This document shows, in pieces, positions 46,800 through 57,470 of a DNA stretch of 64,000 bases. Under the pieces are notes generated by a model. It had not been told where the DNA came from. It saw only the letters and a program-made list of their open reading frames with translations, and made no database searches. The DNA is taken from the NCBI GenBank assembly GCA_028293125.1, contig JAQGPJ010000061.1, forward strand, positions 62,001 through 126,000, written 5' to 3'. Both the position numbers and the translations under genes were made by a program. Source of the DNA: Verrucomicrobiales bacterium (GTDB lineage Bacteria > Verrucomicrobiota > Verrucomicrobiia > Verrucomicrobiales > V1-33). Position 1 is the first letter of the stretch. Each line of letters starts with the position of its first letter.

Positions 46800-46827
46800 T
46801 TCACATAAGTCACAAATAATTGATAAT
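46800..46827 (+). promoter_or_regulatory. Candidate promoter of the kinase-TPR gene
   Basis: TTCACA (46800-46805) and GATAAT (46822-46827) each match the sigma-70-type consensus at five of six bases with 16-base spacing. The -10 box lies between the arms of the inner inverted repeat, so a dimeric regulator could cover it. Confidence 0.5.
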
Positions 46828-46845
46828 GAATGTTTTGTGACTTAT
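46805..46845. promoter_or_regulatory. Inner 12-bp inverted repeat across the promoter
   Basis: Arms ataagtcacaaa (46805-46816) and tttgtgacttat (46834-46845) pair exactly around 17 bases containing the -10 candidate. The arms are placed like operator half-sites. It is nested inside the outer repeat. Confidence 0.7.
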
Positions 46846-46939
46846 AGGCCATAAAACAGAACCAATACAGCACGAAACGATGTAATCCGGACAATTCCGT
46901 GCTAAAATGGGGACAGGCAGATTTGCAAATGCCCTACAC

Positions 46940-49618
46940 ATGAACGCAACTGCACGGTGCCAACAGTGTGACTTGCCGCTCGCCGGTCAGGAGATGAACG
47001 GGCAATGCATTAATTGTCTGCTCAATCTGGCGCTGAATATACCGACCGAAGTCGTATTTGCCCAAGAGGAGCTCTGCGAAGGATTGGCGGCTCTCCAGGA
47101 GTCGGCTGGATTACAGATCGGGCAATACCGGCTGCTGCAAAAAATTGGCAAGGGCGGCTTCGGGACGGTCTGGATGGCGGAGCAAAGCGAGCCGGTGCAG
47201 CGGCGTGTGGCTCTGAAAATCCTTGGCATCGGCATGGATACCCGTGAATTCATCGTCCGCTTCGAGCAGGAACGTCAGGCGCTGGCGATCATGGACCATC
47301 CGAATATTGCCAAGGTCTTCGACGCCGGCGCCACAGGCAGCGGACGGCCGTTCTTTGTCATGGAACTGGTGGATGGTCTGCCGATCACGAAGTTCTGCGA
47401 TGGGCACAAGCTGCCTCTAAAGGCGCGGCTGGGACTGTTCCTCGAAGTTTGCCGCGCCATTCAGCACGCCCATCAGAAAGGTATTATCCACCGCGACATC
47501 AAGCCGTCCAACATCCTGGTCGAGCTGGATGGCGACGTGCCGGTTCCGAAAGTCATCGACTTTGGCATCGCGAAAGCCATTCACGGCAAGCTCGCCGGCG
47601 AAACAGTGCTCACGCGAATCGAGCAGTTCATCGGGACGCCGGTGTATATGTCGCCGGAGCAGGCCGCCATGGTGCCCGACATCGATACCCGCTCCGACAT
47701 CTATGGGCTTGGAATTTTGCTCTATGAACTGCTGACGGGGAAGCCTCCATTCGATGCAAAATTGCTGATTTCAGCCGGTTTTGATGAATTGAGGCGCATC
47801 ATCCGCGAAGTCGAACCGGCCCGGCCATCCTCAAGAGTGGGTGCCGTTTCCCCGGAGGAACGCACGGCGTTGGCAACCGCGCGGCAGATCGTGCCATCGA
47901 AAATCACCCGGATGATTGAGTCGGATCTTGACTGGATCGTGATGAAGGCCATCGACAAGGACCGCACGCGCCGCTACGAAACTGTCAACGGGTTCATCCG
48001 GGACATCCAACGCTTTCTCGCCAGCGAACCGGTGAGCGCCACTCCGCCGAGCGCCGCCTACAAGTTCCGCAAATTTGCCCGACGCAATAAAGCCCTTCTG
48101 AGCATGGCAGCGGTTATCGCAGCCGTGCTGGTTGCCGCGGCCATCGTCAGCTTATGGCATGCCGCGCGCGCATCGGATGCCTGGAAAGAGGCGATGGCAA
48201 AGACCGAGGATGAAAAAGCGGCGCGCGAGGACGCTGAGGCAATCTCCGCGTTTCTGATTGACACGTTCCACAGTCCCGATCCCGCGATTGATGGACACAG
48301 GATCACCGTCTCGGAAGTTCTCGCCCGCGCGGTTGTCAGGCTGGATGCCGACCTTTCCGGCCAGCCGGCGCGGCAACGCCAGTTAAGACTGGTTCTGGGA
48401 AAGACCTACACCGGCCTTGGACTTTAAACCGAAGCTATTTCCCTGCTGGAGAAGGTTCGCGACTACGATCTCATAACATATGGGGCGGCGAATCCCGTCA
48501 CCTTGGAGACGGGCACTGTTCTGGCTGGTTTATACAGTTACGCAGGCAGGAGACAGGAGGCTTTGGAAATAAGGGAGAAGGTCCTGGCGATGCGCCGGAA
48601 GCTGCTTGGCCCCGAACATGCGGACACTCTTGCCGCAATGTATAATCTAACTCTTTCCTACGCTGAGACCGGCCGCCGGAAGGAAGAATCCGAACTGCGG
48701 CGGGAGGCCCTCGCGCTCGACCGCAGACTGGCGGGCGCTTCAAGCGTTCCCTCGCTCGTTTACAAACGTTTCCTCGCCGATGATCTCGGAGCCGGATTGG
48801 ATGGCGGCACCATCGAAGCCCGGCGGGATGCCCTGGCTTTCGCGCGCCGGGAATCCGGACCGGAGCACACTGCGACACTTTGGGCGATGACCGAACTGGC
48901 GCAGTCCCTGAGCGACGCCGGACACAAAGAGGAAGCCCTCAGAATGCGTCAGGAGCTGCTTTCGCTGCGGGAAAAAACAAGCCCTCCCAACCATCCGGAC
49001 ACTCTCTTCACAAAAGCCAATCTGGCACAGTCGCTGTATGACAACGGTCGTTTGGACGAGGCTCTGAAGCTGCGCGAGGAAGTACTGGCCCTGGACCGGG
49101 AGCATCTGGGCCGGGAGCATAAATACACGCTTTGGGCGATGTCGGAGCTTGCCCAGTCCCACATAGCCAAGGGCCGTCGGGATGAAGCGCACAGGCTCCT
49201 GGAGGAGGTGGTCGAGATCCGCCGCAAAACGGATGGCCCCGCAGGCGCCCACATGCTCGAAGCAATGCATCAACTGGCGGGCGCTTACGGGGAGGCGGAC
49301 GGGCTTCCCAAACAGGTTGCATTGCGCGAGGAGATTCTAAGAATTCGCCGCGGGGCCTTTCCCGCTGACGATCCCGATACACTCGCGGCGACGACTTATC
49401 TCGCGAACTGTTACCGGGCCTCCCGACGCCTGAAGGAGGCGATCGAGCTTCAGGAACCGGCGCTCGCCGCCATCCGGCGCGCGCTGCCCGCCGGCCACCC
49501 CTTTCTGATTGATGCTCTCACCAACATGGCGGCCTGCTATGAACTGAACGGCCAGCCGGAGAAGGCGATTCAATTGCGCGGGGAACTGGCGGGCATGCGG
49601 GAGAGGAATGGAAAATAG
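46940..49618 (+). pseudogene. Ser/Thr kinase-TPR protein broken by one in-frame stop
   Basis: From ATG 46940 the frame encodes a Cys4 zinc-ribbon-like start (CQQCDLPLAGQ, then CINC), an Hanks-type kinase (Lys93 in VALKIL, Asp186 in HRDIKPSN, Asp207 in DFGIAKA), a membrane helix (about 385-406) and a coiled segment. A TAA at 48425-48427 (codon 496) stops it. The same frame continues without any other stop to 49618 as TEAISLLEKVRDYDLITYG and several TPR units (DTLFTKANLAQSLYDNGRLD). The full protein would be about 892 residues. A single base change explains the stop. Confidence 0.82.
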
Positions 49619-49724
49619 CCGTGCCCAAGCCTCATCGATGAAACCTTTCTGTAACCAGCCTGGGTGAATCCTGTAGTAATCCATGAAGGCGGCGGGTGCC
49701 ATCCGCATGCGCCGGAGTAAAAAT

Positions 49725-52700
49725 ATGAAACTCACCAAGGACCTTAACCGATTCCTTCGTTGCCGCCGGCCCGCATTCGTTCTCCGGTCGCTGTCCTTTC
49801 TCCCGATGCTCAGCATCAGCGCCGTCGCCCGGGATTCGGTCGGCGGCGGGTGGCTTCACGGAGGAGCCGACGCGGAGTATTTCGGGAATTCGGACCTCAG
49901 CGGCGTTCCAGCCTTCACCAGGAGGGACGTGCGCGTGGATTTCGATTGGGGAACGCAACGAGGTCCGGGCGGCTCCCGGTCTCCGGGGTTTGCGGATATC
50001 GGCGCGGACCGTTTCTCAGTGCGCTGGACCGGGCAAATCATGGCGCGCAACACGGAGGTCTATCAATTCGAGGTTCGTTGTGATGATGGCGCCCGTCTAT
50101 TCATCAGGCCCGCGGGCGCCGAAACATGGACGACGCTGATCGATCACTGGAATGAGCCCGGCACTTATGTGGCGCCGATCGCGCTAACGTCCGGGGAAAC
50201 GTTTGATCTCCGATTGGAATACCGCGAAATAACCGGCGCGGCGGCCTGCCGACTGGGCTGGTCGAGCCCGGGGACCCCTCCCGAAGTGATCGATAGCGCC
50301 ACGCTTGCCGGCATCAATGTCTACACCTACGCGGCCCAGCTCTGGGCGAATGCTTTGGACGGAGGCCGGGATGAATGGCGGGATCCTGGCTTTTCAGACA
50401 ACAGCTCCCTCTGGCCCGCGCGCGACAGCAATGGATGGCCGATGGGCGACGGTGTCAACGTGGTGTGGGAAGGAGCGGACCCGGCCGACCGCGCGGGAAC
50501 CTATTTTCTGAAATTCACCGGAAGCGCGGAAGTGACGACAAGATCCAACAACGGCTATTTCCGCAGGGGAGACACCGCTCACGGACTGATTCTTCCGTCC
50601 GGCGCAGGCTACGACGCCGCCACCAACACCACCCGCGCGCTCATGGATGCGCCACCCTCCGATATCCTCTATCTGAGCTTTGCGAATACGCGGCGACACC
50701 CCGCCGACACAACATCGACGGGAGTCTCGGACGTTATACTCATGCGTCCCATCGCGCCCGGAAGCGCAACGCCGCACGCGCCGGGAACTTTTTTCACCCG
50801 CGCCCTCAGTGAGGCATTCAAGCGCTACTCAACCCTGCGCTGGATTTTGAATCAGGACACAGACCGGGACTGGTCCGACCGGGTTCCCCCCTCGTATTCA
50901 TCGCACGTGAACATCGGTGAGATGAGACATTGGGAGCGAATGGTTATGCTCAGCAATGAGACCGGAAAGGATCTGTATCTGTGCCTCCCTGTGCGGGCCA
51001 CGAATGACTATGTCACCAAAGTCGCCCAGCTCCTCCGCTACGGGTCTGATGGGATCAACCCTTACACCGACGAGCAGGCCCACCCCGTATATCCGCCCCT
51101 GAACCCGAACCTCCGGATAATTGTGGAGCGGGAAAATGAAGTCTGGAACTGGAGTTTCGCCAATTCCGAAAACAATCTCCACGACGTGCGGATGGCGGAG
51201 GCGGCAAACACCGCCGACTGGCAGGCGGTCAACTATGATGGCGCTTACACCGCGAACGTCGATGGGGCATGGCTTCGTTGGCATGCTTTGCGCACGGTGC
51301 GTGTCTCGCAACTCTTCCGCGGGGTTTTTGGGGATTCCCAAATGGGGAGCCGGGTGCGGGTGGTTTTCGAATATCAATACGACAATGCGAATGGAACGGC
51401 GGACGGCGCGCTGCCTTTTTTGGACAACTTCTTCAACAATGCCGATGGCCTGCCCCACGTTTCCGATCCGCATCCGTTGAATTACCATCTCTGGGGAGCG
51501 GGCGGGGCTGTGTATTATGGGGCGCGCAACCCGAATGGCTCCCAGACTCAATTCAGCTTCAACAATCCCGGTTTCGAAAGTCCGGCCCTCGCCGCGGGCA
51601 CCGCTTTGCAAAATCCTGATGGCGCGCAATGGACCTTCACCGGCACCGCCGGAATTTATCGCAAAGGAGAGCCGGCGCCCGCGCTGACGAATGGCACGCT
51701 GGGGGCGTCCGGCAATACGCTGACTGAACCCGGGGCCATCGGCTGCGGTTTCATGACCGGTGCCAGCCGCCTTGGTGTTTATGAACTTGGACGCTGGGCG
51801 GTGAGCGGCAACCGCGGCCTTCACGAATTGAGGATCATCCGGGCGGGTGATCAGGCAACGGTCGCCTTTGCCAGGGTCGATCTCGATGGGGCCGAAAGTG
51901 GGCAGTACTGCTATACACCGCTGCAACAGCCCGCCATCCTCGAAGCGAATACCCGATACTATCTGATGAGCAGTGAAAACGGGAACGGCGCCGGTGACAC
52001 CTACCACGATAATGCGGCGGTCGACGCCGTGGGCGGTATTTCCGTGCAGGCGCGCGTGCAGGCCACCTATGGCGAACCTTCGTGGAACAGTGCCACTTGG
52101 AATTTCGTGGAAGTGGAGAGCGGCAGCCGCACATTCGGCCCGGTGAATTTTCGCTGCATGGTGGATCCTGTCCCGGGCCTCGGGTTTCCGCCGGCGGCGC
52201 CCGCCGGATCACAGGCCGCATGGATCGCCGGCACAGGCGAAATAAGCCAGCGGATCGCCTTTCCCCGCGCCGGAGTCTACGCGCTGCGGATGCAGGCGTC
52301 CGTCAAGGAGGGCGCTCTGAACTCCGTGCGCTTTTATTTCGACAACACGGTCATTACTCCGGATGAGCGCAACCACACCGCCGCCCGCGCCGGACAATGG
52401 TGGCCAGGCGATAGTTACAACCACGATCCCCGGCGTTTTGACAATTACTCGACCTTTGTATTCCACGTTCCCGGTCCTGCCACCCACACGCTTCGTGTCG
52501 CAGGGCTCGGTCTTGATCGCTACCAGCCCCTTGACGCGCCGCCGGACCCGAATCGTTACATCTATTTCGACCAGCTCGAAATCGTCAGTGCCGATGCCTT
52601 CTTCGAAGGCGGGATTCCCGATGCGGGTGAAGCCAATGGCCAAGTGGCATCAGGCAGCTATGCGGCCGGTGTTTTCTCCCAGGCCCGGTACGCGCAGGCT

Positions 52701-54601
52701 TATGGCCTGCGGGCCGTTGCCTACGAAGGCGGTTGGTCGGTCGGCAGCGATTTTGACAGCACGGTATTTCAAACCTGGTGCAAGTATCAGGATCAGCGAT
52801 CAAGGATCGCCCAGCGTGATTCGCTGGATATATTTGCCCGCAGCGGCAGCCGGATGTATATCTTTGGCACCTATGAAACCTGGCCGGTCGGAGACACAAT
52901 CAATGCTGCGGCGTATCCGCTGACCCGGGCGGTCGACGATTGGAACGCCGCGCTCCCACCGGAGCCCTCGAACGGAATCCACATTCCAGCCATACTCACC
53001 CCGGCGGACCACCGCTGGGCGCACACCGTCTCGGGAGACAGCATCCACCAAACCGGAGGGTGGTTTTTCTGGAGTGCGCTCGCACCGGCAACGGCTGAAT
53101 ACGTGATCACCGTTGCCACGCAGGCCGGGGGCACCGCGCTCCTTGAGGTGGACGGCACACCGGTTGGCACGGCCTTTCCCAGCGGGGGGACGCGGACATT
53201 CAGCGTGCGGCTGACCCGTGGCCTCCACGCACTGAAACTGCGCTCCGCGGGCGGCTCGTTCGCGGTGACAAATCTTGCCGTCACTCAAACGGGCGCACCG
53301 GCCGCACCGGCCCTGACATCCGCCGTCGAGGGCGATTCACGGGTGACACTGACGTGGTCCGGCGCGGGAGGAGAAACTGTGCACCGCATTCGTTACGGCA
53401 CCGCAGCCGGAAGGTATGATCAGGAAATCCCCGTGGGCACAGCCAACGCGTGGACGGTCACCGGACTGGTGAATGGGACCACCTACTACTTCGCAATTGT
53501 GGCAGGCGACGCGCAGGCCCTGAGCCTGCCGTCCAACGAGCGCGGAGCCGTGCCCATCGGGCCGGGCGGGATCACGCGCCTCGCCAATTGGGAGTTCACC
53601 GGTCTCTCCGGCGCGGCGGGCGTGGACGTGAGCGCCGCGCCCCGCAGTGCGAGCGGGAATGCGATTACAGGCCTGCTGAGCCGCGGACCGGGGCTGAGCG
53701 TGGGCTATTTCCTTGGCATCCCCAATACGTTCGCCAGTGGACCCGCGGAGTCCCAGGACGAATATTACGGTCAAACCCTCGGAGAGGCGCAGGCACGCGG
53801 ACAGTATTACACCTTCACCATCACGGCCGCCCCCGGAAAGACTCTCACCCTGACACAACTCCAGTTTCGTCCGTATTTTCAAAGCCTTGATGAAGCCGCC
53901 GCGCGCGTCAGCTACTCCACGGACAATACAAATTTTATCACCGCGCCCGCACCCACCGGCACGCTTGTGGCGGGTCCGGGTCAGGGCGCACTGCTTACGG
54001 TCGACCTTTCCAGCATCGCGGCGTTGCAATCGGTAACAGCCCCAATCACTTTTCGCCTCTATCTTTTTGGCGTCTCCCGCTACGTCACGACGGGTTTGGG
54101 TGGGCTTGGCGACGACCTCACCCTTTTCGGAAGCTACGGAAAACCGCCGACTTCTTTTGATGCGTGGCGCGGGATGCACGGTCTCCCGCTGGACGGTTCC
54201 GGGGAGCTGGGGAACCCGTCGGCGACGGGGTCACGAACCTCGTGAAGTTCGCGCTTAACCTTGCTCCCGCCGCGGGGGATCTGACCCGGTCCCGCGCCCG
54301 GACCCTGGCCAACCCGGAAGGAACCACGGTGGGGGAACTCACCGGCCTTCCCTTCGCGCGGCGTGGCACCGACGGACATCTGCACTTTGTATTTCTGCGA
54401 CGGAAAGCCACGGGCATGCCTGGGGTGAGCTATCGGGTGGAGTTCTCCGATCGGTTGACGGGCGGCTGGGCGGTCAACCCGGTGGCCGCCACCGCCATTC
54501 TTGAAGTGGATGCGACGTGGGAGCGCGTGATTATACAGGACATTGTCGCCGGCCCGCGGCCATCAAGCCGCTTCGTTCGGCTTCGCATCGAGGCGGAATG
54601 A
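49725..54601 (+). pseudogene. Very large secreted PA14/glycosidase-like/FN3 protein with a late frameshift
   Basis: The frame runs from ATG 49725 (GGAG eight bases upstream) to a premature TGA near 54243. It starts with a signal-like segment (RSLSFLPMLSISAVA). A PA14 domain follows (about 60-190, VYQFEVRCDDGARLFIR), then a region with NLRIIVERENEVWNW near residue 467, resembling the acid/base NE motif of clan GH-A glycosidases. A fibronectin III-type domain lies at about 1190-1280. From about 54218 the +1-type continuation (VGDGVTNLVKFALNLAP) to 54601 completes a typical C-terminus (VSYRVEFSDRL). One missing base near 54215-54220 explains the break. Confidence 0.78.
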
Positions 54602-54796
54602 GCCTCAGCCTGAAGGCGCGGCAGGGATTTTTGGGGCGCATACCCGGGAACGGCCGCCAAATGCTTTGGCGTCCGGGTGTGAATTTTTCCGCAGCCGTTG
54701 ACGTGGTGCGTTTTCCTCCTCCCACTCCCTGTCCGCCATTTAAAATATGTTAGGATGGCCGGATTCCCATGCGATTTTTCCACTTCGCTGGCAGGG

Positions 54797-55759
54797 ATGA
54801 AAATTCATCCGGCAGGCCGCCAGATAAATGATGACAAGAGCGACGGCGGCATCAAAAGTACCGCAGTCATGGCTGCCTTTCTCATTCAGCGCCATCCTCC
54901 CGCCCATCATCCCTTGCAGGAAAATGGGTCCGTAGTGGGAAGAGGGACGGCGGCGACAGTCCGCATTGAGGAGCCATCCATTTCACGGGAGCACGCTCGA
55001 ATTCTATATCAGAGCGGAAAGTGGCGGATTATGGATCTTGGCAGTGCGAATGGCACTCTTTTAAATAATATGCCTGTGAAGGGGATGGAAGTCCTGCATG
55101 ATGGGGATGTTCTGCGGTTGGGAAATGCGACTTTCGAATTCAGCAGTGGCGCTCAGCACGGTGATTCCCCGGACACGCTGGGCTGTCCCACGTTCTTAAA
55201 CGCTCCGGAACTGCGGCAGGTGGTCATGCTGGTGGCGGATCTTAAAGGATTCACTCCTCTTTCAACCCAACTGGCTCCGGTGGTGCTGGCGACGGCCGTC
55301 CGCTACTGGTGCAGGGAGTGCCAGCGCATTCTTGAAAGCCACAGTGCCAAACTGGACAAATTTATCGGTGACTGTGCTTTCGCCTGGTGGAATTGGAATA
55401 CCGTTACCACACGCTCCCAGGCGGTTATGGCGGCCCGCGCCCTGCTTGCCATCGCCCCACCGCCGGAATCCGTGCTGGACTGCGGGGTGGCGCTCCATTG
55501 CGGGGAGGTGGCCCTGTGCCGGATGCCCGATGCATCCTTCACGCTCCTTGGAGCCGAAGTGAACACCACCTTCCGGATCGAGGCCCTCACCCGGCAATTG
55601 AAACACCGCGTGCTGGTGAGCCGTGCATTTGTGAAGGATGGAACGGATTCGAATTCCTCATATAGTGATTGCGGTCAGCATTTCCTCAAGGGGCTTTCCC
55701 TTCCCCTTGATATTTTGGCTTTGAATTTAACCCCTCCGGAGGGGGAGCCGGAAGTCTGA
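54797..55759 (+). CDS. FHA-domain adenylate/guanylate cyclase (class III)
   Basis: A protein of about 320 residues. The FHA domain (about 25-120) has GSVVGRGTAATVRIEEPSIS, SREHARI and DLGSANGTLLNN, the phosphothreonine-binding layout. A class III cyclase domain follows: VVMLVADLKGFTPLSTQL with the first metal Asp, LDKFIGDCAFAWW with the second, then CGVALHCGEVAL and GAEVNTTFRIEAL. The gene begins 200 bp after the large secreted-protein gene. An FHA domain on a cyclase suggests activation by a Ser/Thr kinase. The start is uncertain (54755 is also possible). The 3' end overlaps the gene on the other strand. Confidence 0.85.
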   Translation: MKIHPAGRQINDDKSDGGIKSTAVMAAFLIQRHPPAHHPLQENGSVVGRGTAATVRIEEPSISREHARILYQSGKWRIMDLGSANGTLLNNMPVKGMEVLHDGDVLRLGNATFEFSSGAQHGDSPDTLGCPTFLNAPELRQVVMLVADLKGFTPLSTQLAPVVLATAVRYWCRECQRILESHSAKLDKFIGDCAFAWWNWNTVTTRSQAVMAARALLAIAPPPESVLDCGVALHCGEVALCRMPDASFTLLGAEVNTTFRIEALTRQLKHRVLVSRAFVKDGTDSNSSYSDCGQHFLKGLSLPLDILALNLTPPEGEPEV

Positions 55760-57300
55760 TAAATATCCGGAGTGGAATTTTGTATTCCGAAGACTCCGAA
55801 GTGGAAATCGGCGCTCACTCGTCGGGCAAGGTCCTCCGGGAACTCATGAAACAAAAATGGGTCGCCAGCAACCGCACCGAACGCGGACTGCGGGGAGCCG
55901 TGACCGCCCTCCAAGTGACGCATTGCTCCAAAAACGAATGCGGAGCCCGGACCGATGAGGTCATGAAAGCCTGCCAGAATCCGGTCATGATCCACCTGCA
56001 GGGTTGCCACCGGACCATCACAGTCCGCACGCCACTCCCGGTCGGACGTCCAGTCCGGTTTCAATCGGAAGAGCCCCCGCTGTGGCAGGCCATCCACCTC
56101 CTCGAAATCGCCTCCAACCACTGCTCCTCCATCGGGAAGAAATGCCACATCCCTGATTCCGGCCCCGTCCCCCAGGACTCTGCGGCTCTCCAGCAAGCCT
56201 CCATTCGGATTCAGGCGGACAAAGCTTGCCACACCGGAGGCTAGCGAGAATCGCCCAAACACTCTGACCTCCTGATCATCCACCTGCACAGCCCGCAGAG
56301 CCCCGGGCCGGCCTTTGAACACACTGGATCCGATATCACGCCATTCTCCATCCACGCCTCGGAGGTGCAGCGCCGGTATCATCGCCGGCCCAATGCCGTA
56401 GTTGGATGCGGGGCTGTTGCAGATCCACAGACTGCCTTTCCATGCTGCAATCCCCTTGGCATTGTCCTTGATGTCCGGTGGAAGCGGTATGACTTGGTCC
56501 GGCTCCGACTGATCAGGGCGCACTCTTCTGATGCTGCGGTCTGTCAGAATCCACAGGATTCCACTGTCATCCAACGCCGCCGTTCTGACATACTTCTCCT
56601 TCAGGATGGAGTAGCCGGCATCACCCTTCACCGCCGGCAGGGGAAGACTCCACAGGGTCCCCCCCGACAAAACAAGCAGGCGGCCCTGATGAGCGCCGGC
56701 CCATTCCACACTGTTGATGAAAGTCCTCTCCCGGGCAAAGACAGGATTTTCAGGAGCTGGGGATGGCCCGAGCCACCATGCCTGAATATTGTTGTCCTCC
56801 CAGTTTCCAGTGATAAACAGCCATCCGCCTCCAAAAAACAGCTGGTCGGTCGTTCCCAGGGTGCGGATGGAAAAAGCCGGGTCCAGCAGGCCATCCGCGA
56901 TGCGGATGCGGCGCACCGCCCCGTAACTGCCAGTGGTGATGCCGTTGCCTTTCCCCGCCACATAGAGAAAACCGCCATCCTCGCCCATGCATTCCACGGT
57001 TCCCTTCATGGCGGGAGCCCAGCCGGGCATCACAGCGCCCTGCGCATCCAGCCGCACCAGGCTGCCGGGTGTATCCACACCATCCACCGAGGCGCTCGTT
57101 CCTCCCAGCACCATGGTCCCATCCTGCAGTTTCAGGCACACCGCCACATTTGCCGGTCCTCTCAGGCGCACATCGGGCAGAGCCTGAAGAACCTGCTGGG
57201 ACAGCGCCGTCAGCATGCTCAGAGCGTGCCACAGAATAACCAGTGCAGCCGGTCCTTGATGCAACCGGAAAAGGAACGTGGAGGCAAAGAGAGGATGCAT
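55675..57300 (-). CDS. Secreted propeller-like protein, overlapping the cyclase tail
   Basis: About 541 residues with a signal-like N-terminus (ALVILWHALSMLTALSQQ). Repeated segments of the delta-60/beta-propeller type appear, such as LQDGTMVLGGTSASVDG, FLYVAGKGNGITTG and FLPDGGAVVGGDFEEVDGLP. The C-terminal 29 codons lie antisense to the last bases of the cyclase gene. The final part (IYQTSGSPSGGVKFKAKISR) lacks repeat character, so the real end may be lost. The role is unknown. The ATG at 57300 follows a TTG that could also start the frame. Confidence 0.65.
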   Translation of the reverse strand: MHPLFASTFLFRLHQGPAALVILWHALSMLTALSQQVLQALPDVRLRGPANVAVCLKLQDGTMVLGGTSASVDGVDTPGSLVRLDAQGAVMPGWAPAMKGTVECMGEDGGFLYVAGKGNGITTGSYGAVRRIRIADGLLDPAFSIRTLGTTDQLFFGGGWLFITGNWEDNNIQAWWLGPSPAPENPVFARERTFINSVEWAGAHQGRLLVLSGGTLWSLPLPAVKGDAGYSILKEKYVRTAALDDSGILWILTDRSIRRVRPDQSEPDQVIPLPPDIKDNAKGIAAWKGSLWICNSPASNYGIGPAMIPALHLRGVDGEWRDIGSSVFKGRPGALRAVQVDDQEVRVFGRFSLASGVASFVRLNPNGGLLESRRVLGDGAGIRDVAFLPDGGAVVGGDFEEVDGLPQRGLFRLKPDWTSDREWRADCDGPVATLQVDHDRILAGFHDLIGPGSAFVFGAMRHLEGGHGSPQSAFGAVAGDPFLFHEFPEDLARRVSADFHFGVFGIQNSTPDIYQTSGSPSGGVKFKAKISRGRESPLRKC

Positions 57301-57470
57301 CAATTAACGGTACAAGGATTTTCAAGCCTTAGCCCTTTTTTGGATAGATTTTTGTTAAAATGGAGGTGTTTCAGTGCTTGGGAACAGGAAATGCGACTTC
57401 TCCAACGCCATCAGGACTCATCAAGGAACACCGGCTTGCCGCAGCCCTGATGGCATGGTCCAGTGCGCGG

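Larger units (their letters stand above)
46789..46902. repeat. Outer 12-bp inverted repeat enclosing the kinase promoter
   Basis: Arms gcacggaattgt (46789-46800) and acaattccgtgc (46891-46902) are exact complements. The 114-bp span ends five bases before an upstream in-frame ATG at 46907. The arms enclose the inner repeat and the promoter candidate. Confidence 0.85.
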
